Assembly: GCF_900199435.1 (NCBI RefSeq)
Contig: NZ_OAML01000003.1
Location: 699,166 to 763,165, forward strand
DNA from: Pygmaiobacter massiliensis
Lineage (GTDB): Bacteria > Bacillota > Clostridia > Oscillospirales > Ruminococcaceae
Direction of reading: 5' to 3'
DNA length: 64,000 bases
The notes under the pieces are model-generated. The model was not told the origin of the DNA and did not search any database. It was given only the letters and a program-made list of their open reading frames with translations. The translations under genes were made by a program, and so were the position numbers. Shown here piece by piece: positions 8,421 to 15,951 of this stretch (the first letter of the stretch is position 1; each line of letters opens with the position of its first letter).

Positions 8421-8449
8421 TTGCAAAAGCCGAATTTGTTGTGTAAAAT
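8421..8449 (+). promoter_or_regulatory. Sigma-A promoter of the PucR-like regulator
   Basis: TTGCAA (8421-8426), 17-bp spacer, TAAAAT (8444-8449). Confidence 0.7.
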
Positions 8450-8524
8450 AGATATCGTAAACAAAGCGAATTGGTGAAAATCACAGAGAGCAGCATTGCT
8501 GCTTTAGAAGGGGAACGAATCATT

Positions 8525-9610
8525 ATGGCAAATAGAGTTTTTCAAGGCGTAATTTACCAGATGAAAGACGCGATTGACCGTATCATCGGTGTGGTGGACG
8601 AAACTGGCGCCATCATTTCTTGCAGTGAACTGAGCAAGATCGGTGAGGTGCGCGATGGTATTGCGACCGACCGTCTTTCTACCGGCGATGTATTCGTGCG
8701 GGACGGCTACACTTACCATATGTTCAGCTCCAACCGACGCAACGACTATGCAGTATTTGTAGAAGGTACCGATGACGTAGCGGCACGTTATGCGGCAATT
8801 CTTACAATTGCACTGCAAAACATTAAACAATACCATGACGAAAAGTTCGACAAAGCGAACTTCATCAAAAACGTCGTGCTGGATAATATCCTGCCCGGCG
8901 ACATCTATGCCAAAGCACGCGAGCTGCACTTCTCTACCGAGGTTTCTCGTGTGGTCCTGCTCATCCGTGTAACCAGCGGCACCGATATTTCGTCTTACGA
9001 CGTTGTTTCGACGCTTTTCCCGGACAAGCAGAAAGATTTTGTTTTCAACATCAGCGAAAACGACACTGTGCTGGTAAAAGAAATCAAGCGCGGCATCGAC
9101 CCGAAAGATATCTATAAGCTGGCTGCCTCTATTGTGGACACCCTCAATGGCGAGCATTATATTAAAAGTGTCATTGGCATTGGCACCCCCATTGCCAATG
9201 TAAAAGACCTTGCCACCAGCTTTAAAGAAGCACAGATTGCTCTGGAAGTTGGTAAAGTGTTTGATACCGAGCAGACCATTATCAGCTATGATAACCTTGG
9301 CATTGCCCGTTTGATCTATCAGCTGCCTACCACCCTCTGCGAGATGTTCTTGAAAGAGGTGTTTAAACAGGGCAGCATTGAAAGCCTGGATTCTGAAACT
9401 CTGTTCACCATCCAGCGTTTCTTTGAAAATAACCTCAACGTGTCGGAAACCTCACGCGGACTGTTTGTGCACCGCAACACACTGGTTTACCGTCTTGAAA
9501 AAATTAAAAAACTCACCGGTCTGGACCTGCGTGAATTTGACGACGCTATCGTCTTTAAAGTTGCGCTCATGGTCAAAAAGTACCTGAACTCCAACCCGGC
9601 CAAATACTAA
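8525..9610 (+). CDS. PucR/CdaR-type transcriptional regulator
   Basis: This 361-aa protein ends in a PucR C-terminal helix-turn-helix (about residues 305-355; RGLFVHRNTLVYRLEKIKKLTGLD), the hallmark of the CdaR/PucR family. The N-terminal part resembles a small ligand-sensing module (IIGVVDETGAIISCSE), with a GGDEF-like regulatory fold likely between. ATG 8525 is preferred over an upstream GTG (8471), as AAGGGGA precedes it. The gene has its own promoter and stands just before ftsE but is separated by a terminator, so a link to cell division is not shown. The inducer is unknown. Confidence 0.8.
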   Translation: MANRVFQGVIYQMKDAIDRIIGVVDETGAIISCSELSKIGEVRDGIATDRLSTGDVFVRDGYTYHMFSSNRRNDYAVFVEGTDDVAARYAAILTIALQNIKQYHDEKFDKANFIKNVVLDNILPGDIYAKARELHFSTEVSRVVLLIRVTSGTDISSYDVVSTLFPDKQKDFVFNISENDTVLVKEIKRGIDPKDIYKLAASIVDTLNGEHYIKSVIGIGTPIANVKDLATSFKEAQIALEVGKVFDTEQTIISYDNLGIARLIYQLPTTLCEMFLKEVFKQGSIESLDSETLFTIQRFFENNLNVSETSRGLFVHRNTLVYRLEKIKKLTGLDLREFDDAIVFKVALMVKKYLNSNPAKY

Positions 9611-9637
9611 TTTTTGCGCCGGTGGAAATCATTTACA

Positions 9638-9667
9638 TTGACAAATGTAGATGAAAAATGGTACATT
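9638..9667 (+). promoter_or_regulatory. Promoter-like element upstream of ftsE
   Basis: Consensus TTGACA (9638-9643) and TACATT (9662-9667) are 18 bp apart. The -35 is part of GACAAATGT (9640-9648), repeated inverted as ACATTTGTC (9678-9686), a possible operator. A terminator follows 40 bp later, so transcripts from it may be attenuated before ftsE. Confidence 0.55.
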
Positions 9668-9708
9668 GTTTGCGGCGACATTTGTCACTGAAAGCCGATG
9701 AAAAAAGA

Positions 9709-9758
9709 AAACCGTCCAGCGGGTAAAACGATACCCTTGTGGGATGGTTTCTTTTTTT
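9709..9758 (+). terminator. Terminator between the PucR-like gene and ftsE
   Basis: An outer 9-bp stem (AAACCGTCC with GGATGGTTT) contains an inner GGGTA/TACCC helix and is followed by C and seven T residues. It either ends the upstream gene or acts as an attenuator for ftsEX. Confidence 0.8.
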
Positions 9759-9882
9759 AAACGGCGCTGTGCCCATCCGGGGCACCAGGGCAGTTGCTGC
9801 AATCAATAGGGCGGCAGCGCATTTGCGCTGTACCGGTGTACCATAACAAGGCGGCACCTGTCCTATTCCAAAGGAGTCACTC

Positions 9883-10590
9883 ATGATCGAATTTAAAAAT
9901 GTGAAAAAGGTTTATCCGGGCGGCAATGTTGCCCTGCACGATGTAAGCCTTAAAATTGACAAAGGCGAGTTCGTCTTTGTACTCGGCCATTCCGGTGCAG
10001 GTAAAAGTACGTTTTTAAAACTGATCCTGCACGAAGAAGAAGCTACTGAGGGCAGTGTTATCGTTAACGATTACGACTTGTCTGCTATTAAAAATCGAGA
10101 TATTCCGTACATGCGCCGCAGTCTCGGCGTGGTGTTTCAGGACTTCCGCCTGATTCCCACCATGACGGCATACGACAACGTGGCTTTTGCGATGCGGGTT
10201 ACCAACACCCCTGAAAAAGAAATTCGCAAAAGAGTACCTTATGTGCTTGGTCTGGTTGGCCTTGCAGAAAAGGCGCGCAGCTACCCGCCAGAACTTTCCG
10301 GCGGCGAGCAGCAGCGCATCTCGCTGGCACGTGCTCTTGTGCACTCTCCGCCGATTATTATTGCGGACGAGCCCACCGGCAATATTGACCCTGAGCTTTC
10401 GGTGGAAATTATGGAGCTTTTGACGGCTATCAACAAGGTCGGCGTTACCGTGGTAGTCGTTACGCATGAGCAGGATCTGGCGGCGCGTTTCCACAAGCGC
10501 ACCATTTATATTGATAAAGGTCAGGTCATTGCCGATACCCAGGGCGATACGCTGTCATCTCCCTCGCATGCTATGGAGGTGGCAAAATGA
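9883..10590 (+). CDS. ftsE: Cell division ATP-binding protein FtsE
   Basis: This 235-aa ABC ATPase has Walker A GHSGAGKST (about residues 36-44), signature LSGGEQQR (about 140-147), Walker B IIIADEP and switch His in VVTHEQD. It powers conformational change in FtsX to switch on peptidoglycan hydrolysis at the septum. SD AAAGGAG lies 6 nt upstream of ATG. The stop overlaps the start of ftsX by ATGA, and a LytM hydrolase gene follows, the usual FtsEX-effector arrangement. Confidence 0.97.
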   Translation: MIEFKNVKKVYPGGNVALHDVSLKIDKGEFVFVLGHSGAGKSTFLKLILHEEEATEGSVIVNDYDLSAIKNRDIPYMRRSLGVVFQDFRLIPTMTAYDNVAFAMRVTNTPEKEIRKRVPYVLGLVGLAEKARSYPPELSGGEQQRISLARALVHSPPIIIADEPTGNIDPELSVEIMELLTAINKVGVTVVVVTHEQDLAARFHKRTIYIDKGQVIADTQGDTLSSPSHAMEVAK

Positions 10591-11510
10591 ATCTTTCCGG
10601 ACTGAAATATCTTTCTCGTCAAGGTGTACATAACCTTGTTAAAAACCGACTGATGTCGGTAGCGTCGGTGGGCGTGTTGACCGCCTGCCTCGTCATCACC
10701 GGTATTGCGGCACTACTTTCTGCCAATGTGGCAAGCTTTGTCGATTACCTCGGTGCTCAAAACAAAGTCATCGTTTACCTGCAGCTGGACGCCACAGAAG
10801 AACAGGCACAGGCAGCTTACGCAGAAGTAAAGCAAATTCCTAATATCACAGAAATCAAATACACCTCGAAAGAGGATGCGCTGAATCAGACCAAAGAGTG
10901 GATTTCTGGCTATGACAGCGGCGCGTATGCCGGTGTACTGGATGGCTATGAGGGCGAAAACAACCCCTTGTATGCTTCCTTTGCCGTCACCGTGACCGAT
11001 TTGACCCAAATCAGTACCACTGTGTCACAGCTTTCTAAAGTGACCAGTGTTGATTTTGTCGATTCGCCGAGTGAGCTGGCATCTACGCTGGTTGCCCTCA
11101 AACAAACAGTAATGGTTGCGGGCTGGGGCCTTGTTGCGGTACTGGCACTCGTTGCGGTTGTAGTTATCAGCAACACCATCCGTCTCACTGTCTTTGCGCG
11201 ACGCAAAGAGATTAATATTATGAAGTTTGTTGGCGCAACCAACAGCTTTATCCGAATGCCGTTCTGGATTGAAGGCACTTTGATTGGTGCTATTTCTGCA
11301 GTGCTGGCATTTGGCGTGGTAAGTGGTGCGTACGTCTGGGTGCTCAAACTTGCAAGCACAAGCGGTATCAGCTGGCTGCAGAGCATCTACTTCACCTTCC
11401 TGCCGTACAATGCGGTTTGGATGTACCTGCTGGGCGGGTTTGTAGGCGCTGGCATCGTATTAGGCGGTATTGGCAGCTGTTTGAGCATTCGCAAGTATCT
11501 TAAAGTTTAA
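10587..11510 (+). CDS. ftsX: Cell division protein FtsX
   Basis: A 307-aa membrane protein. One N-terminal membrane segment (about 20-45) is followed by a large extracellular loop (about 46-175) that would bind the hydrolase partner. Three more membrane segments are at about 180-205, 225-255 and 275-300. The conserved FtsX motif ARRKEINIMKFVGATNSFIRMPFWIEG is present in pieces around residues 205-232. It partners FtsE and transmits ATP-driven signals to the coiled-coil hydrolase encoded 13 bp downstream. Confidence 0.96.
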   Translation: MNLSGLKYLSRQGVHNLVKNRLMSVASVGVLTACLVITGIAALLSANVASFVDYLGAQNKVIVYLQLDATEEQAQAAYAEVKQIPNITEIKYTSKEDALNQTKEWISGYDSGAYAGVLDGYEGENNPLYASFAVTVTDLTQISTTVSQLSKVTSVDFVDSPSELASTLVALKQTVMVAGWGLVAVLALVAVVVISNTIRLTVFARRKEINIMKFVGATNSFIRMPFWIEGTLIGAISAVLAFGVVSGAYVWVLKLASTSGISWLQSIYFTFLPYNAVWMYLLGGFVGAGIVLGGIGSCLSIRKYLKV

Positions 11511-11523
11511 GGAGGAGCCCTTG

Positions 11524-12663
11524 ATGAAGAAACGCACCATTCGGTTTATCTGTCTACTTTTGGCACTGCTGATGATCGGCTCGCTTGCTATGCCGTATCT
11601 CGCCCGCGCAAACTCTACGTTGGACAAGCTCCAGCAGGAGTTGAACGGCATCCGCGATAACCTCAATAATATCAAAGATGAAACCGAGCGGCAGGAAGCG
11701 AATAAAGCTTCGCTGCAGCGCCAGAATAAAATTATTCTAAGCCAGATTGGCGAGCTGGAAAAAGGTATCCAGACTGCGCAGGAAACCCTTGCACAGAAAC
11801 AGCTGGAGCTAGACCAGAAACGCCGCGATATTCAGGAAACAGACGATTTATTCCAGCAGCGCTTGCGCGCTATGTACGTTATGCACAATTCCGGTGCGCT
11901 TTCCACGCTGCTTGGCGTAAACAGCTTTGAAGAGCTGCTTACGGCATCTACCACCCTTTCCCGCATCTCAGTTTCAGATACCGAGCTGCTGAAAAAGCTG
12001 GCAGCAGAGCGTGCACAGATGGAGGCTGACGAGCGGTATATCCAGGACCGCATTGCAGAGCTGGAGACTCAGCTCAATCAGCAGGAAAGCAAAAAGAACG
12101 AGCTGGCAGCAAACATTCAGGCGGCGAACAGCTCGCTGACCGAACTCGACGCAAAGCAGGAGGCAGAGGAACAGGCCTACGCTGCGAAACTGGCAGAATA
12201 TAATGCTGCCCGTGCGCAAGCCGAGGCTGAAATGGGCCAAAGCTCCGGTGGTGAGTTTGTCGGCGGCAGTTTTGGCTGGCCGGTACCCGGATTCTATAAC
12301 ATTTCGTCGCCCTATGGCTGGCGTACCCTTTACGGCAAGCCTGACTTCCACACCGGTATTGATATTGCAAAAAGCGGTCAAATCTTTGGTGCGACGGTTG
12401 TTTCCAGCTTGCCGGGCACGGTACAGACGGTACGTTACGGCTCTACCGGTTATGGCTATTATGTCATCGTGGACCACGGCGGCGGATATAAAACCCTTTA
12501 CGGACACCTTTCTGCCATTTATGTCACACCCGGCCAGGCGGTTGCACAGGGTACTCCCGTAGGCGCCGTCGGCAGCACCGGTAACTCCACCGGTCCGCAT
12601 CTGCACTTCGAAATTCGTGCAGCCGGACAAAAGGTTGACCCGATGCAGTATTTGAAAGGCTAA
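11524..12663 (+). CDS. Coiled-coil M23 (LytM) peptidoglycan hydrolase, FtsEX effector
   Basis: A 379-aa secreted protein with a signal peptide (about 1-30) and a long coiled coil (about 35-235, EnvC/PcsB-like). The C-terminal LytM metallopeptidase (about 255-375) keeps all zinc ligands: HTGID, then YGHL and PHLHFEI. It should cleave peptide cross-links during daughter-cell separation. Unlike E. coli EnvC, whose LytM domain is degenerate, this one looks catalytically intact, so FtsEX may drive hydrolysis directly. The ATG at 11524 sits 8 nt after GGAGG; a TTG at 11521 is less well spaced. Confidence 0.92.
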   Translation: MKKRTIRFICLLLALLMIGSLAMPYLARANSTLDKLQQELNGIRDNLNNIKDETERQEANKASLQRQNKIILSQIGELEKGIQTAQETLAQKQLELDQKRRDIQETDDLFQQRLRAMYVMHNSGALSTLLGVNSFEELLTASTTLSRISVSDTELLKKLAAERAQMEADERYIQDRIAELETQLNQQESKKNELAANIQAANSSLTELDAKQEAEEQAYAAKLAEYNAARAQAEAEMGQSSGGEFVGGSFGWPVPGFYNISSPYGWRTLYGKPDFHTGIDIAKSGQIFGATVVSSLPGTVQTVRYGSTGYGYYVIVDHGGGYKTLYGHLSAIYVTPGQAVAQGTPVGAVGSTGNSTGPHLHFEIRAAGQKVDPMQYLKG

Positions 12664-12703
12664 GTTTGGCAAAAATAAATTGAGCGAAAAAAGTGCCATA
12701 AAA

Positions 12704-12731
12704 TTGACACATTCGTTGTGTATGATATATC
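12704..12731 (+). promoter_or_regulatory. Sigma-A promoter upstream of the S41 gene
   Basis: Consensus TTGACA (12704-12709) and TATATC (12726-12731) with a 16-bp spacer. The roughly 200-nt leader that follows is GC-rich and strongly self-complementary. Confidence 0.6.
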
Positions 12732-12797
12732 ATAGAAATACACGCAAAGTTTTGCTTAGCGAGATTTCTTAAAACAAAATGAAAAGCAGTGCTTGTA

Positions 12798-12866
12798 CTG
12801 CGCAGAACGCCCCGACCAGCGGACGGCAGCCATTGGGCAGCCGTCTGGGATGGCCCGGGGCGAACT
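12798..12866 (+). other. Large leader stem-loop upstream of the S41 gene
   Basis: CGCAG-AA-CGCCCCG pairs with CGGGGCG-AA-CTGCG, making 12 GC-rich pairs around a symmetric AA/AA internal loop. The interior refolds through a GGACGGC/GCCGTCT helix. There is no T run, so it is not a simple terminator. It lies in the 5' UTR about 70 nt before the start codon. It matches no riboswitch class I recognise. Confidence 0.55.
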
Positions 12867-12932
12867 GCGTATTCAGACGCTGCCCAGTGTACCCTATTTT
12901 GCTGCAATTCCCAGAAAGGAATCGTCAAAACT

Positions 12933-14249
12933 ATGAAGAAAAAAATCTCCGTAAGCATGGTAGTCACTATCGTGCTGCTGGCAATGACTGTCACTTTTTC
13001 GGTGACGATGATCGCCTCGATGAAGTTGTTTGACCGCACCGTCAGCGATGTAAAAGAAAAAGAGCTGATGTACAGCAAATTGGCCGAAATCGACCGTACT
13101 GCACGCGACAGCTATTACACCACCATCAATGACCAGACTTTGCTGGACATGCTCGGCACCGGTTATATTGCCGGTCTTGGCGACAAAAACAGCAAGTATT
13201 ACACTGCAAAACAGGTGGTGGCGCTGAACGACACTTACGCCGGTAAGCTGATGGGCATTGGCGCTGATGTCGTCAAAGATCCCAGCGGCTACTTCCGTAT
13301 TGTTAAAGTGTATCGTGACAGCCCCGCACAGGGCGCTGGCCTTGCCAAAGGCGACATTATTACAAAGCTTGATGAAAAAGACCTGAAAACCCTTTCCACC
13401 GATGCGGTAAATGCTCAGTTGAAGGGCGAAGCGGGCACCAGTGTGCGTATCACTTACCTGCGCAATGCAGAAGAAAACCTTGTGGAAGTGCAGCGCAATG
13501 TGTTTGATTCTCCCACGGTAGAATATCAGCTGGTTGGCAGCACAGGCTACTTGAAAGTGCTTACTTTCGCTAAAACTACTCCTGCAGAGATGGATACCGC
13601 CATCAACCAGATGCTGACGCAAGGCGCCAATGCACTTGTATTTGATGTGCGTGGCAATACCGGCGGCAAGCTGGAATATGCGGCACAGTGCATTGACCAG
13701 CTTTGCCCGGCAGGTACCATTGTTTCGGGCGTTTATAAAAATGGCGAGACCAAAGTGCTTTACACCAGCGATGCCACCGAGATTACCGTGCCGATGACCG
13801 TAGTGACCAACGGCTCGACTGCGGCTGGCGCGGAATTGTTTGCAGTTTCTCTGCGCGATTTCGGCAAAGCAAAGATTGTCGGCGCAAAAACCGCTGGCAA
13901 AGGCACTTTGCAGAACCTGTTTGTTATGAGCGATGGCAGCGGCATTGACCTTACCGTCGCCAAAATGGTTCCCGGCAAAAGCGAAAGCTTTGACGGCATC
14001 GGCGTAACGCCCGATTACGAGCGCGCTCTTACCCCCGAGGAGGAGCTGGGTTACTACGACTTTACGATTGAAGACGACCCGCAGCTGCTTCGTGCATTTG
14101 AAGTTGCCATTAGCATGGTTCGTGAGAATGCAGCCCCGACTGGAGATGCTTCTTCGGCCCAGTCGCAGGTATCTTCTGCCCCGGCAGAAGGGGTAGAAGA
14201 GGCTCCGGCAGAGTCCAATTTGGGGTCTTCCGCAGCATCTGCCGAGTAA
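12933..14249 (+). CDS. S41 C-terminal-processing-peptidase family protein, probable pseudoprotease
   Basis: This 438-aa protein has a signal anchor (about 8-30), a PDZ domain (about 110-190, with RDSPAQGAGLAKGDIITKLD) and an S41 core (about 200-370, with FDVRGNTGGKL). The general base Lys is present (TAGKG, K323), and the Glu three residues after the nucleophile position is E301. The nucleophile itself is Ala298 (TAAGAE) instead of the Ser in the family motif TASASE. The 25-residue spacing to Lys323 equals that in CtpA (Ser372-Lys397). It is therefore likely inactive and may scaffold wall hydrolases. The C-terminal 45 residues are Ser/Ala/Glu-rich. SD GAAAGGA precedes ATG 12933. Confidence 0.88.
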   Translation: MKKKISVSMVVTIVLLAMTVTFSVTMIASMKLFDRTVSDVKEKELMYSKLAEIDRTARDSYYTTINDQTLLDMLGTGYIAGLGDKNSKYYTAKQVVALNDTYAGKLMGIGADVVKDPSGYFRIVKVYRDSPAQGAGLAKGDIITKLDEKDLKTLSTDAVNAQLKGEAGTSVRITYLRNAEENLVEVQRNVFDSPTVEYQLVGSTGYLKVLTFAKTTPAEMDTAINQMLTQGANALVFDVRGNTGGKLEYAAQCIDQLCPAGTIVSGVYKNGETKVLYTSDATEITVPMTVVTNGSTAAGAELFAVSLRDFGKAKIVGAKTAGKGTLQNLFVMSDGSGIDLTVAKMVPGKSESFDGIGVTPDYERALTPEEELGYYDFTIEDDPQLLRAFEVAISMVRENAAPTGDASSAQSQVSSAPAEGVEEAPAESNLGSSAASAE

Positions 14250-14275
14250 ATAATAGAAAAAAGAAAAGCCTCTTC

Positions 14276-14301
14276 ATCTTTAAGATGGAGAGGCTTTTTT
14301 G
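14276..14301 (+). terminator. Terminator after the S41 gene
   Basis: AAGCCTCT-TCATCTT pairs with AAGATG-GAGAGGCTT, followed by a T run. Confidence 0.85.
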
Positions 14302-14331
14302 TGACAAAAAGCCCTTTGAATATAGTATAAT
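14301..14331 (+). promoter_or_regulatory. Promoter for the long leader of the G5-3D gene
   Basis: A perfect -10 TATAAT (14326-14331) has a weak -35 GTGACA (14301-14306) at 19 bp. Transcription would start near 14338, giving a 5' UTR of about 390 nt. Confidence 0.5.
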
Positions 14332-14337
14332 AATGCA

Positions 14338-14730
14338 ACATAATGTTGGAAAAATGAGAAAAATGGCGACTGGAACGAGCAAAAGCAAGATATGATGAAT
14401 ATAAGGCTGTATATCTATGCGAAAGGCGGTTTCGCGAACCACAACCAGCAATTTGGGCGTTTTTTCGCTTTGACGAAGGGGGTCCCACTTTGATAAAATC
14501 TTCAGTATCCTCGTTGAGAAGCAATTGTTTACGAAAAAAATAATTCGCCAATACTGAGGTCAATGCGGTATCTAACCGCGGATGCGCCATAGATCCATCT
14601 AAAAAGATGGTGGCAAAAGCTTCACCGGTGTTCCTTTCGGTGAGGCCGATTTACTACGACGGGCCGATTTTCCCGTCACCAGGGTGCTGACTGGCACAGC
14701 GCTCGGGTTTCAACTTTAAGGAGTGAATGA
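14338..14730 (+). other. Long structured 5' leader, candidate riboswitch or cis-regulatory RNA
   Basis: No gene is evident in this stretch. It carries a chain of hairpins: GCGAAA/TTTCGC near 14418-14434, a 9-bp CTTCAGTAT/ATACTGAGG helix spanning about 14500-14562, GCGGT/ACCGC near 14567-14581, CCATCT/AGATGG near 14596-14611, TTCACCG/CGGTGAG near 14620-14645, and GACGGG/CCCGTC near 14659-14678. Clostridial and actinobacterial wall-hydrolase genes often have c-di-AMP (ydaO/yuaA) riboswitches, but I could not match that core here. The RNA class is left open. Confidence 0.5.
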
Positions 14731-15780
14731 ATGACCAGACTGAAAATTTATCTGCGCGAGCGTATACGCCATATTCCTGCAAGGGCCTATGCGGTAACCC
14801 TTTGCACAGCGGCGCTCTGCTGCAGCCTGCTTGCCCTGTATCTGACCCTCAATATTGTGGTGGTTACGGATTCGGAGGGCAGTAGGAAAATGTTGCTCAC
14901 CCCGTCTGAAGACCCCCAGCGACTGATGGAGCTTTCGGGAATTTTGGCAGGCGAGCATGACGATGTACTTTATACCTCATACAATGGCAATGTAGCAAGT
15001 TTAACCATTCAGCGTGCATTCCCCGTTTATGTAGAAGCTGATGGCGAGGTGCGTACTGCTTACCTGACCTCTGGCACTGCAGAAGATGCTATAGAGCAGG
15101 TGGGAGCCGAGCTCGGTGAGCACGACTACGCAACCCCTACGCTTTCTACCGTGCTTTCAGAGGGCACAACCGTTGAAATCCACCGTGTGGAATATGTAGA
15201 CAGTGTCACCTATGAAAGTATTCCGTCCCAGGTTGTATATGAACAAACCAGCCTGCTGAATCGCAACAAACGTAAAACGTATGTAATGCAAGAAGGCAGC
15301 GAAGGCCAGAGGGAGATTTTGACCCGCCAGCGCGTTGTAGACGGCGAGGTGGAATCTGCCGAAATCGTGAGCGATACCGAGGTTGTGCCAGCACAAGATA
15401 CGGTAATCATGAGTTATGGCGCAGGTGTTCCCGTATCCCAAATGGCGGCACCCGCAGGGGTGACGGTTTCTAACGGAGTGCCCAGCAGCTACCGCCAGGT
15501 GCTGACCGGGCGTGCAACAGGTTATTCTGCAAGCCGCGGGCGCGGGGCCTCTGGCCTTGGCCTGTTTGAAGGAACGGTTGCAGTAGACCCTTCTGTAATC
15601 CCTTATGGCAGTTTGCTCTATATCACTTCCACTGACGGTCAGTTCGTTTACGGGTTTGCCATCGCGACTGACACCGGCACTGCAATGCAGCAGGGCCATG
15701 CATTGGTCGACCTGTTTTACGGCAGCTTTTTGGAAGCACGACTTAACGGCGTACGCAATGTAAATGTGTACGTGATTTAA
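14731..15780 (+). CDS. G5 and 3D domain-containing cell-wall protein (RpfB/YabE-like)
   Basis: A 349-aa exported protein with a signal anchor (about 20-45), a DUF348 repeat (ASLTIQRAFPVYVEADG, then GTAEDAIEQVG), and a G5 domain (about 150-230). A C-terminal 3D domain (about 265-349) carries the three conserved Asp: AVDPSVIPYG, TDTG and VDLFYGS. 3D domains of this type share the lytic transglycosylase barrel fold and act on peptidoglycan glycan strands; G5 binds wall glycans. ATG 14731 follows AAGGAG by 7 nt. The long structured leader suggests RNA-level control. Confidence 0.93.
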   Translation: MTRLKIYLRERIRHIPARAYAVTLCTAALCCSLLALYLTLNIVVVTDSEGSRKMLLTPSEDPQRLMELSGILAGEHDDVLYTSYNGNVASLTIQRAFPVYVEADGEVRTAYLTSGTAEDAIEQVGAELGEHDYATPTLSTVLSEGTTVEIHRVEYVDSVTYESIPSQVVYEQTSLLNRNKRKTYVMQEGSEGQREILTRQRVVDGEVESAEIVSDTEVVPAQDTVIMSYGAGVPVSQMAAPAGVTVSNGVPSSYRQVLTGRATGYSASRGRGASGLGLFEGTVAVDPSVIPYGSLLYITSTDGQFVYGFAIATDTGTAMQQGHALVDLFYGSFLEARLNGVRNVNVYVI

Positions 15781-15850
15781 GAAAGCACTGCGCAAGCTAT
15801 GGATGGTATCATCTGATGCTTGGTAGCTGTGCCCCTATTCTTAAATACGA

Positions 15851-15890
15851 GGCTCCGGCTTGAATATTTTCAAGCCGGAGCTTTTGTTTT
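15851..15890 (+). terminator. Terminator after the G5-3D gene
   Basis: A 13-bp perfect stem (GCTCCGGCTTGAA with TTCAAGCCGGAGC) followed by TTTTGTTTT. Confidence 0.95.
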
Positions 15891-15951
15891 GTCCTAAAGC
15901 ATGCTACAATGGCAAAATAGAGCCTGCACCTAGCCGGAAAGGATGAAAAAG

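Noticed and set aside
14054-14590. Minus-strand open frame of 178 codons overlapping the S41 gene end and the long leader
   Set aside because: It runs antisense through the S41 coding end and the terminator, has no SD or family motif, and its residues mirror the complementary strand of structured RNA.
14338-14730. c-di-AMP (ydaO/yuaA) riboswitch upstream of the G5-3D gene
   Set aside because: Gene context fits, but I could not find the conserved core segments of this riboswitch, so no class is assigned.
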